Shown here: positions 33,081-42,654 of the stretch, one piece after another | Numbering within the stretch: the stretch's first letter is position 1 | How the letters are laid out: each line of letters opens with the position of its first letter | Source of the DNA: Lentisphaerota bacterium | Lineage (GTDB): Bacteria > Verrucomicrobiota > Lentisphaeria > Victivallales > Victivallaceae | Length of the DNA: 46,908 nt | NCBI GenBank assembly: GCA_015061625.1 | Contig: SUWG01000021.1 | Location: 1-46,908, forward strand | Direction of reading: 5' to 3' | Program-made: the position numbers and the translations under genes | Notes under the pieces: generated by a model | What the model was told of the DNA's origin: nothing | Seen by the model: the letters and a program-made list of their open reading frames with translations, nothing else | Databases searched by the model: none

Positions 33081-33848
33081 ATGAAAAGTAAACGTAATCT
33101 CAAAAGTATGAACTTCACCTTGATCGAGTTGCTCGTGGTGATCGCGATCATTGCGATCCTTGCTGCGATCCTGCTTCCGGCTCTCAACTCCGCCAGAGAG
33201 CGCGGCCGCAGTGCCAGTTGTATCAACAATCTTAAACAGATCGGTTCCGCAGTTTCCCAGTACCGCAATGACTACGATGATTACTATCAGGCCGACGGCA
33301 ATGCCAATATTACTCCCGGTGATAAATACTCCTGGATCAGAGGTCTTTCCGAACTCGGTTATCTGCCGACTGAATGGTGGCACGTCGGTGGTTGTCCGTC
33401 AATGCCGGATAACGAAAACGGCATCAACATCACCAACAGTTGTAATGCCTATGGCGTAAATATGGCCTATATCGATCCGGAAACCAAAGTCCAATACTCA
33501 TGGCACAATCAGGCAGTTACAGCGACTGCTCCGTTTGTCGGATTTCCCCGGATGAGTTTCATCAAGAATCCTTCCAATTATCCGACTCACATGGATTGTA
33601 TCGGAACCGGTGGCGATGCCAGATACATCGGTTACAAATGGTATCAGGCCTACTACGGCGGTCAGGGAATGCTTTTCCGTCTGCACGCCAACCGGGGCAA
33701 TGCTGTATTCGGTGACGGCCATGTGGAAGCTCTGGGCGAAATGCAGATCTATGAAAAAGCCGGTCTCAACAAAGACGTGGATGAAAATCTCGTGATCTGG
33801 CAGTATTCCGCCAGCGGTAAATCTCAATCCGGTACCGTTGCCCGTTAA
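33081..33848 (+). CDS. Pseudopilin without palindromes
   Basis: A 255-aa paralogue; ATG 33081 was chosen because AAAGGAG lies just upstream and the longer frame from 33036 would overlap the preceding gene. A short basic leader ([11 protein letters not shown]) precedes FTLIELLVV. The helix region is identical in protein to the two other pseudopilins, and the C-terminal motif is [13 protein letters not shown]. Its leader is the ordinary type and lacks the hairpins seen in the others, which makes it a natural reference. It follows its neighbour by 25 nt and is probably co-transcribed. Confidence 0.92.
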   Translation: MKSKRNLKSMNFTLIELLVVIAIIAILAAILLPALNSARERGRSASCINNLKQIGSAVSQYRNDYDDYYQADGNANITPGDKYSWIRGLSELGYLPTEWWHVGGCPSMPDNENGINITNSCNAYGVNMAYIDPETKVQYSWHNQAVTATAPFVGFPRMSFIKNPSNYPTHMDCIGTGGDARYIGYKWYQAYYGGQGMLFRLHANRGNAVFGDGHVEALGEMQIYEKAGLNKDVDENLVIWQYSASGKSQSGTVAR

Positions 33849-33869
33849 TCACCGTTTTTCACTGTAAAA

Positions 33870-33899
33870 TTGCCTTAAAAAACAGGGTTGCGGTATAAT
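33870..33899 (+). promoter_or_regulatory. Candidate promoter of the large secreted paralogue pair
   Basis: TTGCCT (33870-33875), 18 nt, perfect TATAAT (33894-33899), 61 nt upstream of the first start codon. Confidence 0.65.
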
Positions 33900-33960
33900 G
33901 CGGCAACTCTGCGGATAGGATTATTGTCTTAAAACTTCTAAATCAACAAAGGTTCCAATC

Positions 33961-36900
33961 ATGCTCAAAAAATCACTTCTGCTGATCGCCGGGATGTTAT
34001 TTGCTTCGGCGTTGTACGCTGAAAACTTCCTGCGTAACGGCGACTTTTCACGGAGCAGTATCGCTCCGTGGGTCTCACCGCAAACCGGTTACAAAAAAGT
34101 GCATACCATCAAAGACGGCCAGTTGCAGATCACCGGCGATACCAAAAACAAATATAACGCTTTCATCACTCTGGTTCAAAATCTGCCCGACCTCGAACAG
34201 GGCAAACAATACCTTTTGCGAGCCAAAGTCAAAGCCGGTTTGCAGAATGTCGCAGGCAAATATGCCAAAATCGTCATCCGTCAGGCCGATGCCAACGGCC
34301 GCGGTCTCGGTTACTCCGGTATCACCGTCGATTTGAGCAACAATACCTGGAAAGATTACACCTTTGTTTTCACTCCCCACCCGCAAGGGGTCAAATTTCA
34401 ACTCTATATCCAGAGTTCCAATTTCGGCGATGATGAATTCATCCTCGTTGACGATGTCGAATTCGGCCCGGTGCCGGAACTCCAGCCGGAAGGCAGCAAT
34501 CTGGTGCTTAACGGCAACTTTGAACATTTCCTGCTGATCCCGTGGAAAAGTGCCTTCCTCGGCAGAAATGACAAATTTTTCCAACTCTCCGGCGATACCG
34601 CTTTCGGCAGTCAGTGTCTGGTCGTTTCCGGTGACAAAAATCACCGCTACAACAACTTTATCACCATGCTTCAGGATCTGCCCAAACTCGATTCCGACAA
34701 AGAGTATATCCTTTCCGCCCGCATCCGCGCCGGTTTGCAGAATATTCAGGGCAAAAAAGTCGAAGTCGCCGTCCGTCAGGTCACTGCCGAGGGGCGCTCG
34801 ATCAATTACGTCACCCTCTCTGCCAACCTTTCCGATGACAGTTGGCAATATCTGGAATTGATGTTCAAACCTTCCAAACTCGCCGCCTCTTTCCAACTCT
34901 ATATCATCGTTTCCGGTCTGGAAAGCAGCGACCTCGCCGCCATCGACAATATCGTGCTGCGCCTCAATGAGGATGCCGCCGCCCCTTTTGACCCCGCCGC
35001 CGCAGTGCAAGTGCCGACCCGGAGTATGACTGACGGCGGTGTGACCGCCCGGATCGATACCGACCGCAACTTACTGCACAGTCTGACCATCGACGGTGTG
35101 ACCATCCAGCCCGGTGCCGGACAAAGCACCGTGGTCGCCGTGGAAAAAGATGGTTCCGAAATCCAGCTTGACGGCAAAAATACTCCCGCCGGCGGCTTCC
35201 GCGCCACGGCAACTTATGAATTTGCCGACGGTATGTTCCGGGAGATCGTCGTTATCGAAGCATTGCAGGATTTCAATTCTCCGGTCAAACTCTCCGTCCG
35301 TCACGGTTTCGACCGCACCCCGTGGCAGAAACACATCGGCGCATTGCGCCCGCTGCGGGTACTGCCCATCGATCAGCCGACCATTTTCAGTTACCTTTCC
35401 GATACCAATGACCTCAATCCCGGCATCCTCGACCAGTATCAGCATTGCGCCTACCCGTTGATGATCCTTGAGGGGCAGAATCACTACCTGATCGCCGGTT
35501 CCCGCAACTTCGATCAATTCGTCACCCTCGCCCCCAACCGGCCGATGGGCTACCTCCCCTCATGGCAGCGCAACCCCAAAACGGTCAAAAAAGGTGACAC
35601 TTTCCGCTTTGAAACCAACTGGAAACTTTTCAGCCGTCAGAATTATATGTTGCGGGATGTGTGGAGATTCTACATCGAGCATCTGCAAACCAACAATCCG
35701 GTTTTGCAGCAGTTCCTGCCCGCCAGATTCACCGAACCCAGACACTTCTACCCCGGCCCTTTCTGCGCCCACACCTACTTTCTGCAGGAACGAGAGGAGC
35801 GCACCCCCGATGGCGCCAATATCTGGTTTTACAGCTGGCATGACAACATCCGTGAGCGTTATCCCATTTCCGGTGAATGGTGGAGCGACGGCAACGTTTT
35901 CCGGGAAAAAATCAACGCCGAATATCTCCGGGAATATATGCGCCGTCTGCAGACCGAAAGAAAATTCAACCTCATCATGTATCTGCGCCAACTGGCCAAC
36001 TTGCATGAGCGTGAACGCGGCGCATTCCCCGAATCATGGTACAAAACCACCCCCGGCGGCGCACTGCACCTTTACGGCGGCGGTTACAAATTCCGTCTGC
36101 CCTCTCACGTTGCCGCTGAAGTCGGTTACGATTACATCCAGTGGGGTCAGCACAACTTCGCCAACCCCGATTTCCGCGCTTTCTATCTGAAAGAGATCTT
36201 CGATGCCATCAACTTCTATCAGCCCCGTGCCATCGGCTGGGATATGGGTTCGGATTTCGATGAATTTTCCGTCATCGCCGAAACTTACACCCGGTTGCGC
36301 AACGCCGGCGGACACGTCAAAGCCGTCGCCAACGAGGGTGCCGGCCCCACCCAGTTGTACGTCGATATGGTGTTGCTCGAAAACGGTCTTTTGGGCGGCA
36401 AAAGTGCCTACGACTTTGAAATCAACCGGGCTTTCACCACTTCACTGGTCTGTCTGGAAAGATTCAATATTTTCCAGTTGGCTTTTGAAGCGCACACCAC
36501 CGGCAGAAAAGTGTGGCTCGCCGATGCCGGTCTGGCCGAAAACAAACGTTACTTCGACTACATCCGCGCCAAACGCCCGGATATCAAAGATGACAAGTTC
36601 AAAATCGCCCAGCTCTGCCAGTTGCGCGCCAGTATTTTCGACCTCGCTCTGGGAGCCAGCCCCGGATATATGGAAGAAGCCCGCCCGGTGCCGCCGACCC
36701 TCATGCAAGTTGCCGGTGACGTCAACGGCCTCTTTATGATCAATAAGAGTTTCACCGTCATGTTCCCCAACCGGAGCAATGTCGATGGTCACAAGATCGT
36801 TTCCGCATGGAAAAATGATTCATCTTTCCGGCTGGTGGCATTCAATGATGACGTAACTGAAGCCGAATTCACCGTGCTGCTCGACCGCAGTTACTTCAAT

Positions 36901-37065
36901 GGTGAAAACTGGACTTTGGCCGATATCCGTGATGCCGTCTGCAAAGCTGTCACCCCGGAAGGCGAAAGCGATATTGCCGTGGAATTTTCGGAAGATGAAC
37001 AGTACATCACTCTCAAATTCCGCCTCGGCAGTTTCACCGCATTGATGTTGAGTGCTGACAAGTAA
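33961..37065 (+). CDS. Secreted two-CBM protein with putative glycosidase barrel, paralogue 1
   Basis: A 1034-aa protein with signal peptide MLKKSLLLIAGMLFASALYA and ATG 33961 after AAAGG. Two repeated carbohydrate-binding-like modules follow (NFLRNGDFSRSSIAPW near 22 and LVLNGNFEHFLLIPW near 180), each ending in an ILVDDVEF-type strand. A beta-sandwich region (about 345-560) precedes a probable TIM barrel. GWDMGSDFDEF (D761) and the NEGAGP motif (E792) are shared with the next gene and are candidate catalytic residues, as in clan-D type glycosidases. I do not recognise an established family. It is tandem with a paralogue of almost equal length in the same locus as a GH2 enzyme. Confidence 0.75.
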   Translation: MLKKSLLLIAGMLFASALYAENFLRNGDFSRSSIAPWVSPQTGYKKVHTIKDGQLQITGDTKNKYNAFITLVQNLPDLEQGKQYLLRAKVKAGLQNVAGKYAKIVIRQADANGRGLGYSGITVDLSNNTWKDYTFVFTPHPQGVKFQLYIQSSNFGDDEFILVDDVEFGPVPELQPEGSNLVLNGNFEHFLLIPWKSAFLGRNDKFFQLSGDTAFGSQCLVVSGDKNHRYNNFITMLQDLPKLDSDKEYILSARIRAGLQNIQGKKVEVAVRQVTAEGRSINYVTLSANLSDDSWQYLELMFKPSKLAASFQLYIIVSGLESSDLAAIDNIVLRLNEDAAAPFDPAAAVQVPTRSMTDGGVTARIDTDRNLLHSLTIDGVTIQPGAGQSTVVAVEKDGSEIQLDGKNTPAGGFRATATYEFADGMFREIVVIEALQDFNSPVKLSVRHGFDRTPWQKHIGALRPLRVLPIDQPTIFSYLSDTNDLNPGILDQYQHCAYPLMILEGQNHYLIAGSRNFDQFVTLAPNRPMGYLPSWQRNPKTVKKGDTFRFETNWKLFSRQNYMLRDVWRFYIEHLQTNNPVLQQFLPARFTEPRHFYPGPFCAHTYFLQEREERTPDGANIWFYSWHDNIRERYPISGEWWSDGNVFREKINAEYLREYMRRLQTERKFNLIMYLRQLANLHERERGAFPESWYKTTPGGALHLYGGGYKFRLPSHVAAEVGYDYIQWGQHNFANPDFRAFYLKEIFDAINFYQPRAIGWDMGSDFDEFSVIAETYTRLRNAGGHVKAVANEGAGPTQLYVDMVLLENGLLGGKSAYDFEINRAFTTSLVCLERFNIFQLAFEAHTTGRKVWLADAGLAENKRYFDYIRAKRPDIKDDKFKIAQLCQLRASIFDLALGASPGYMEEARPVPPTLMQVAGDVNGLFMINKSFTVMFPNRSNVDGHKIVSAWKNDSSFRLVAFNDDVTEAEFTVLLDRSYFNGENWTLADIRDAVCKAVTPEGESDIAVEFSEDEQYITLKFRLGSFTALMLSADK

Positions 37066-37110
37066 TTGAATAATTACTCAAAACAGTTAATTTGAAAGGA
37101 AAGAAAAAAT

Positions 37111-40100
37111 ATGAAAAAAACTTTTACCGCATTGCTTTCCGCAGTTGCGCTGCCGCTGTTGGCGGCCCCCAATTACGGGATCAATGGCACTTTTGACCGG
37201 CTCATCCCGTGGCGTTGCAGTCAGCAGGATGCAAGTCAATTTCCGCTTCACCGGATCATTCAGGATAACGGCAACAGTTGTCTGGAGATCACCGGTGATC
37301 CGGATAATCCGGCCAACAACCGTATCGTGCTTGGGGCAATGGTGCATGATGTCAAAGCCGGAGAAACCTATTATGTCAAATTCCGCTACAAAACCGCCAT
37401 CACCAATCCGCACAAAGATAAAACCCTGAAAATCAAAGTAGCGCAGTATGATGCGCAGAATAAACTGCTCAACAATCAGACGGTATACTTCTTCTATGAT
37501 AAAGAGGGTTGGCAGAATTGTGAATTTATCATTACCGGTATGCCGGGAGTCAAGGCGGCGTGGTTCCACATCGAAACTGCCAACCTTTCCAGCACCGACA
37601 AAGTGCTGATCGACGACATCCAAATCACCAAAACCGATCCCGCCGACCGCGGACTGGTCGTCAACGGCGGCTTTGAACTGGGTATCGCCCCGTGGTTCTC
37701 CCATCAGCAGGGCGGCGGCTGGCGGCCGATCCACAGTTTGAGCGGCGATACGCCTTTCGGCAACCGCTGTCTGGCAATCACCGGTGACGTCGAAAACACC
37801 AGCAACCGCCTCATCATCCTCAATCAGCCGCTGCCCAAACTGGAAGTCGGCACACCCTACAGACTTTCTCTGCAGTTCCGCAGTAAAGTCAAAGAGGAGC
37901 CGGGGCCAACCAAAACCGTCTATCTGCGGGTTCAGCAGTTGGGGCCCAAAGGTGAATACATCCTCGGCAATGAGTTGCACTTCCCCCTCGATCACGATCT
38001 GTGGACTTACCGGGAACTGACCTTCATCCCCGACCCCAGAACGGATAAAATCCTGATTTATATCTGCTCCGGCAACCTCAAAGCGAGCGATCAATTCTAC
38101 ATTGACGAAGTCTCCGTCCACAAAGCGGTCGCCCCCGGCTCCCCCTTTGACCCCGCCAAAGCCGCCGCTCCGGCACCGACTACCGACGTGAGCAGTGAGC
38201 GCGGTACGGCAAAAATCGATGCCGCAACCGGAATTCTGACCAGTTTGACCATCGACGGCAGAGTTATCATCCCCGCCGCCGAAAGATCATCGGTCATCTA
38301 TGTTCAGCAGAATGATACCGAGGAATTCCTCAACGGCAAAAATACCCCCGCCAGAAATTTCCCATTCAAAGCGACGGTCGAATACGCCTGGGTGAATGGC
38401 GAATTCCGGGAGATCGTCACCTTTGAGGCCACCGAAGATGCCAGAGGCCCATTCAAAATCGGTGTCCGTCACGGTCTGGCAGCTGCCGACTGGCAGAATC
38501 AGGTTTTCGGCCTTTTCCCCGTGCGAGTGATCCCGTTTGGTGAAAGCACCGTTTTCACCTACGGCGGCGATCCCAACGACCTCAATCTGACCCAGCTTGA
38601 CCTCTATCAGGGCGTGATCATGCCGCTGCAGATCATGGAAGGCCCGTCGGCTTATCTGGCGATCTCCAGTCACAACTACGATGATACGGTGACATTCCGC
38701 CCCAATATCCCGGCCGGTTACGCCGCCGCTCTGGAACGCAACCCATTGAGTGTCAAAAAAGGTGATAAATTCCGTTTTGAGGTGAATATCAACCTCTTTG
38801 ACCGCAGTAAATTCATGCTCCGTGACGTGTGGAGAGATCAGATTTTCAAACTCTACACCAACCGCCCCGAACTCAAACCCTACATCCCCGTCCGTGATCC
38901 CGGCCCGCGGGTGACCGTCAACGGGCCTTTCGGCTCCGTTACCGGTATGATCCAGAGCCGTATCGACCGCCTCTTCCCCGGCAGTGCCATCTGGGAAGGC
39001 TGGCATGACGTGCCGAATGAAGAATTCCCCACCTCCGGCTCCTGGTGGAGCGGCAGTAACGGCTGGGCGAAACCCTATACCGCCGAAGAATTCAAAGAAC
39101 ACATCCGCCACTGTCAGGAAGATCTCGGTCTTTCCGTGATCGCTTATGTCCGCACCTTCTGCAATCTCGACTATGCCGGTGACCGCTATCCGGCCAACTG
39201 GACCAGACGCACCGCCGGCGGCGGACTGCAGCTCTACGGTGGCGGCTACCGGGTGCAGCTGCCCAAACACGTCGCCGATGCACTCGGCTTCAGAGAGGTC
39301 GTCTGGGGTATGCTTGACACCTTCCAGCCCGGCTGTCTGGATTACGTCATCCGCCGGGTAATGAATGTCGTGGACTTCTACCATCCGTGGGCCATCGGCT
39401 GGGACTGCGCCGGATTCGGCCCGGAAGATTTCCTCGCCGTTGCCGCTGTCACCCAACATCTGCGCAACAACGGTTACAAAACCAGAGTCGTCGGCAATGA
39501 ATGCGTCGGTCCCATCTGTGCTTATCTGGATTGGACGATGATCGAAAACGGATTTTTCGGCGGCAAGACCCCTTACGACTTTGAAGTCGCCCGTGCCATA
39601 CCGATCCCGATCACCTGTCTGGAGCGTTTCAATCTGGCCGAAGCCATCGTGGAACTTTTCCTCTACAACAAACGCACCTGGGTCCGCCCCTACGGTAAAG
39701 AGTGGAGTTTCCGCTATCTGCGCTATATCACGACCAAATATCCGCAGTTGAAAGAAAAAGCCAACCAGAAAACTCTGGAACACCATATGCAAATGACCTG
39801 GTATTACAAAGATCTCGCTTTGGGCGCACCGGCCGGATTCATGGAAGAGTGCAAACCCGTGCCGCCGAGCATGATCAAAATGTGCAGTAATACCAACGCC
39901 ATTATCCGTATGGATACCAGTTTTGCCCTGCGCTTCCCCAATGGTTTGGATAGCGACGGCAATCTCTGCGCCTGTGCATGGGCCGACAGCAATACCAATA
40001 TGTTCCGTCTGGCCGGTTACAACGATGCCGCCACCACGCAGAAATTCCGTCTGACTCTGGATAAAGAGGCATTTGCCGCGGTCGGCTGGAGCATGGAAGA

Positions 40101-40245
40101 TGTCAAAAACAACGCCAAAGTCTACTTCGCCGATCCGGAAGGTGACCGGGAAGTGACGGTGAATTTCATCATGGAAAACGGCAATCTCGTTATCGAATGT
40201 GATCTGCCCGCTTATACTGCCATTTTCGTTATGGCCGATAAGTAA
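37111..40245 (+). CDS. Secreted two-CBM protein with putative glycosidase barrel, paralogue 2
   Basis: A 1044-aa protein with signal peptide MKKTFTALLSAVALPLLAA; AAAGGAAAG precedes the start. Two NG-F-PW modules (GINGTFDRLIPW, VVNGGFELGIAPWF) match those of the upstream gene, followed by the same sandwich and barrel layout. GWDCAGF (D765) and NECVGP (E797) align with the motifs of paralogue 1, as do the ENG-GGK-YDFE and LALGA-G-MEE-PVPP stretches. The proteins are clearly homologous but quite diverged, so they probably act on different bonds of one glycan. The unit ends at a strong terminator. Confidence 0.75.
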   Translation: MKKTFTALLSAVALPLLAAPNYGINGTFDRLIPWRCSQQDASQFPLHRIIQDNGNSCLEITGDPDNPANNRIVLGAMVHDVKAGETYYVKFRYKTAITNPHKDKTLKIKVAQYDAQNKLLNNQTVYFFYDKEGWQNCEFIITGMPGVKAAWFHIETANLSSTDKVLIDDIQITKTDPADRGLVVNGGFELGIAPWFSHQQGGGWRPIHSLSGDTPFGNRCLAITGDVENTSNRLIILNQPLPKLEVGTPYRLSLQFRSKVKEEPGPTKTVYLRVQQLGPKGEYILGNELHFPLDHDLWTYRELTFIPDPRTDKILIYICSGNLKASDQFYIDEVSVHKAVAPGSPFDPAKAAAPAPTTDVSSERGTAKIDAATGILTSLTIDGRVIIPAAERSSVIYVQQNDTEEFLNGKNTPARNFPFKATVEYAWVNGEFREIVTFEATEDARGPFKIGVRHGLAAADWQNQVFGLFPVRVIPFGESTVFTYGGDPNDLNLTQLDLYQGVIMPLQIMEGPSAYLAISSHNYDDTVTFRPNIPAGYAAALERNPLSVKKGDKFRFEVNINLFDRSKFMLRDVWRDQIFKLYTNRPELKPYIPVRDPGPRVTVNGPFGSVTGMIQSRIDRLFPGSAIWEGWHDVPNEEFPTSGSWWSGSNGWAKPYTAEEFKEHIRHCQEDLGLSVIAYVRTFCNLDYAGDRYPANWTRRTAGGGLQLYGGGYRVQLPKHVADALGFREVVWGMLDTFQPGCLDYVIRRVMNVVDFYHPWAIGWDCAGFGPEDFLAVAAVTQHLRNNGYKTRVVGNECVGPICAYLDWTMIENGFFGGKTPYDFEVARAIPIPITCLERFNLAEAIVELFLYNKRTWVRPYGKEWSFRYLRYITTKYPQLKEKANQKTLEHHMQMTWYYKDLALGAPAGFMEECKPVPPSMIKMCSNTNAIIRMDTSFALRFPNGLDSDGNLCACAWADSNTNMFRLAGYNDAATTQKFRLTLDKEAFAAVGWSMEDVKNNAKVYFADPEGDREVTVNFIMENGNLVIECDLPAYTAIFVMADK

Positions 40246-40257
40246 TTCCAATAAAGT

Positions 40258-40295
40258 AAAAATCCGGTCGATCTGACGATCGACCGGATTTTTTT
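40258..40295. terminator. Strong bidirectional terminator
   Basis: AATCCGGTCGATC (40261-40273), loop TGAC, GATCGACCGGATT (40278-40290): a perfect 13-bp stem with T-run on the right and A-run on the left. It serves both the plus-strand glycan locus and the minus-strand glycosyltransferase. Confidence 0.93.
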
Positions 40296-40307
40296 ATCCC
40301 CGGACAT

Positions 40308-41462
40308 TCATTTGCGATTCAGCAAAAAGGCATATTCATCTTCCAGAATATCCGCCATTTTGCGCCACGCAAACTGATCAAGCACCTTTTTCTTGCCCGC
40401 CTGACCGAAACGGGAACGCATGGCCGGATCATTCAGTAAAATCTCCGTCTTTTCTGCCACAGCAGAGATATCTTCAGCGGCAGTGAGAAATCCGGTTTCA
40501 CCGTCAATGATCACTTCCGGAGTGCCATCCAGCGCAAAACCGATCGCCGGGATACCCACCGCCAGTGCCTGAACCACCGCCCGCGGCAATCCCTCATGCA
40601 GTGACAAATGCCAGAGCATATCCGCCTGGGCGATATAGGATGCCACTTCATCCGGCGGAACCAAACCGGCAAAATGAAAATTGCCCAGAATCCCCGCCGT
40701 TTGCAATTTTTCAGTCAATTCATCATACATCGGCCCGTCACCGACAAAGAGGAAATGGGTATCCGGATGCGTCGCCAGCACTTTCTGCGCCGCCGGGATC
40801 ACATATTCATAACCTTTCTGGGCAAACAGCCGGGCCACCGTGACCACTGTCAACGCATTTTCCGGAATGCCCAGTTTTTTACGCAATGCGTTATCCCTTT
40901 GCGCCCGGTCAAATGCGGCAGTATCCATGCCGCTGTAAACGACCATATACTTTTCCCGTTTGGCAACTTTGGCATCAACACACTGGTCGATCATCGCCTG
41001 TGCCACGGCATAGATTTTGTCACATTTTCCGGCGGCGAAACGTTCCAGAAAAATAAACAGCCGGTTTTTCAACCTGCTCTGGTAGGGATGGAACGCCTGA
41101 CCGTGAACCGTATGCACCACCACCGGTACTTTGGCGGCTCGTGCCGCCATGCGGCCGATGATCCCCGCTTTGGAACTGTGCGTATGGACGACATCAAATT
41201 TGTTCTTTTTGAAATATTTTTTCAGCGCAAAATAGGCTTTGAGATCATGCCACGGAGAAATTTCCCGCACCAGATCGGGAAATTCAACCACCGGGAAATC
41301 GCCATATTGGGCATTTTCCAGCAATTTACCCTCTCTGCCGGGGGAAAATCCGGTAGCAAGCTCGACTTCATGCCCCTTTTCCAGATGTCCTTTGATCGTC
41401 AACAGGGTATTTTCCTGCGCTCCGCCGACGATCAGCCGGGTGATGACGTGACAGATTTTCAA
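40308..41462 (-). CDS. Glycosyltransferase family 4 protein
   Basis: A 384-aa GT-B enzyme. TTG at 41462 is preferred because it overlaps the dacA-like stop as TTGA and has AGGTGG just upstream; ATG 41492 has no ribosome site. The N-terminal LKICHVITRLIVGGAQENTL loop and the C-terminal donor site SLHEGLPRAVVQALAVGIPAIGF (given by its E-x7-E core, residues near 300) are standard for GT4. It would transfer a sugar from a nucleotide donor in cell-envelope polysaccharide or lipid synthesis. No membrane segments are seen; the acceptor is unknown. It is translationally coupled to the upstream carboxypeptidase gene. Confidence 0.88.
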   Translation of the reverse strand: MKICHVITRLIVGGAQENTLLTIKGHLEKGHEVELATGFSPGREGKLLENAQYGDFPVVEFPDLVREISPWHDLKAYFALKKYFKKNKFDVVHTHSSKAGIIGRMAARAAKVPVVVHTVHGQAFHPYQSRLKNRLFIFLERFAAGKCDKIYAVAQAMIDQCVDAKVAKREKYMVVYSGMDTAAFDRAQRDNALRKKLGIPENALTVVTVARLFAQKGYEYVIPAAQKVLATHPDTHFLFVGDGPMYDELTEKLQTAGILGNFHFAGLVPPDEVASYIAQADMLWHLSLHEGLPRAVVQALAVGIPAIGFALDGTPEVIIDGETGFLTAAEDISAVAEKTEILLNDPAMRSRFGQAGKKKVLDQFAWRKMADILEDEYAFLLNRK

Positions 41463-42487
41463 TTTTCCACCTGCGCAGTAGAATAAGCCCATTCAATAAG
41501 TTCTTTGCAGAAAGGTTCTCTTTCGGCAACGGAAGGAAATCCGGTAACACAACCGATGATAATGCGGTTGTTACGCACAACTCCGAATGCCAGACAACAT
41601 CCGGCGGCATTGGTGAAACCGGTTTTGAATCCGATCAAACCGGGCACTTTGCTGTAATACGGCCGGTTGGGGCGCGGATAAAGCAGCAAACCGTTGGTGG
41701 TGTATATTTCCTGGCCATTGCTCAATTTGGCATAACTTTCACCGCAGGCATCCATGATCACCCGGTGTCTCATGACCGCTTCGCATAAATGAAGCACATC
41801 CGAAGCTGATGCGTAGGAATTTTCCCTTTCCCTGCCCTGCGGCAAACCATTGGGACTGTTGAATCTGACTGTTTCCAACCCCATCTCCGCCGCGCGGCGG
41901 TTCATCATTTCCACAAATTCCGGCACACTTCCGCCGATCCTTTCTGCCAACTGAAATGCCGCATCGTTGGATGATGAGATCATCATCGCCAGAATCAAAT
42001 CCTGCACCGTAAGCCGGGTCCCGGCACTGAATTTATGCGATTCCACACTGGCGGCAGCCGGGGAAATCGTGAGAACTTCATCCAGTTTGAATTCCGGGTC
42101 GCTCTCCAATCTTTCAGCAACTAAAAGTGCAGTCATCAATTTGGTCAATGAAGCGATCGCCACCGGAGTACGGGAATTTTTCTCCCACAGCACCCGGCGG
42201 TCGGTCATATCCACGATGATCACACTGCCCGCCCGTTGCGCCCGCCGCGCCAGAGCATCCGGCAAATCCAACGTGCGACTGTAATCCCACGGGCGGACTT
42301 TGGAATCATCTTCCGGCTCTCCGGCTTCGTTTCCGGCGGCGAACAGCCGGTCAAAAAGCGATTCCCTGACGGCGGCAAAGGGATCTTCCGGCACGGCATC
42401 GCCGCTGCCGCCGATACAACCGAAGATCACCACCAGATGAATTGCGGCGATAACTCCAAGCAGCACTAAAATTTTATGCCAAGACAT
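41459..42487 (-). CDS. dacA: D-alanyl-D-alanine carboxypeptidase (S11 family)
   Basis: A 342-aa penicillin-binding protein. ATG 42487 was chosen over 42544 because AAGGA lies about 10 nt upstream. The N-terminal hydrophobic stretch ends at IFGC (C24), so the protein is either a lipoprotein or anchored by a signal-anchor helix. The serine acyl-enzyme motifs are S113-x-x-K116 (SLTK), S172-S-N174 and K288-T-G290. It trims the terminal D-Ala of peptidoglycan pentapeptides. The protein lacks the long C-terminal amphipathic anchor of E. coli PBP5, consistent with an N-terminal anchor. Coupled to the glycosyltransferase. Confidence 0.9.
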   Translation of the reverse strand: MSWHKILVLLGVIAAIHLVVIFGCIGGSGDAVPEDPFAAVRESLFDRLFAAGNEAGEPEDDSKVRPWDYSRTLDLPDALARRAQRAGSVIIVDMTDRRVLWEKNSRTPVAIASLTKLMTALLVAERLESDPEFKLDEVLTISPAAASVESHKFSAGTRLTVQDLILAMMISSSNDAAFQLAERIGGSVPEFVEMMNRRAAEMGLETVRFNSPNGLPQGRERENSYASASDVLHLCEAVMRHRVIMDACGESYAKLSNGQEIYTTNGLLLYPRPNRPYYSKVPGLIGFKTGFTNAAGCCLAFGVVRNNRIIIGCVTGFPSVAEREPFCKELIEWAYSTAQVEN

Positions 42488-42523
42488 AGTTTGATTATCC
42501 TTAATATGATTATGTTCCGAAAG

Positions 42524-42551
42524 AATATAACACTTTTTCAACAAATTACAA
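42524..42551 (-). promoter_or_regulatory. Candidate promoter of the dacA-GT4 operon
   Basis: On the minus strand TTGTAA (42546-42551), 16 nt, TATATT (42524-42529). Confidence 0.5.
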
Positions 42552-42583
42552 GTAAAAAATCACTCTTTCTGCCGTTTAAGTGC

Positions 42584-42612
42584 TTGCCAAGCCTCCGAAA
42601 ACAATATATATT
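42584..42612 (+). promoter_or_regulatory. Candidate recR promoter
   Basis: TTGCCA (42584-42589), 17 nt, TATATT (42607-42612), 43 nt before the recR start and back to back with the dacA promoter. Confidence 0.6.
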
Positions 42613-42654
42613 ATAGAACTTCGGGGAAAGTAACTTGAAATCACAGGAGTTTTG

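Noticed and set aside
38287..40251. 654-codon open frame on the minus strand opposite the second large secreted protein
   Set aside because: Antisense of a gene with signal peptide and conserved motifs shared with its paralogue; the reverse frame has no family features. Similar antisense frames (for example 14006-15373, 26033-27208, 5833-6702) were dropped for the same reason.
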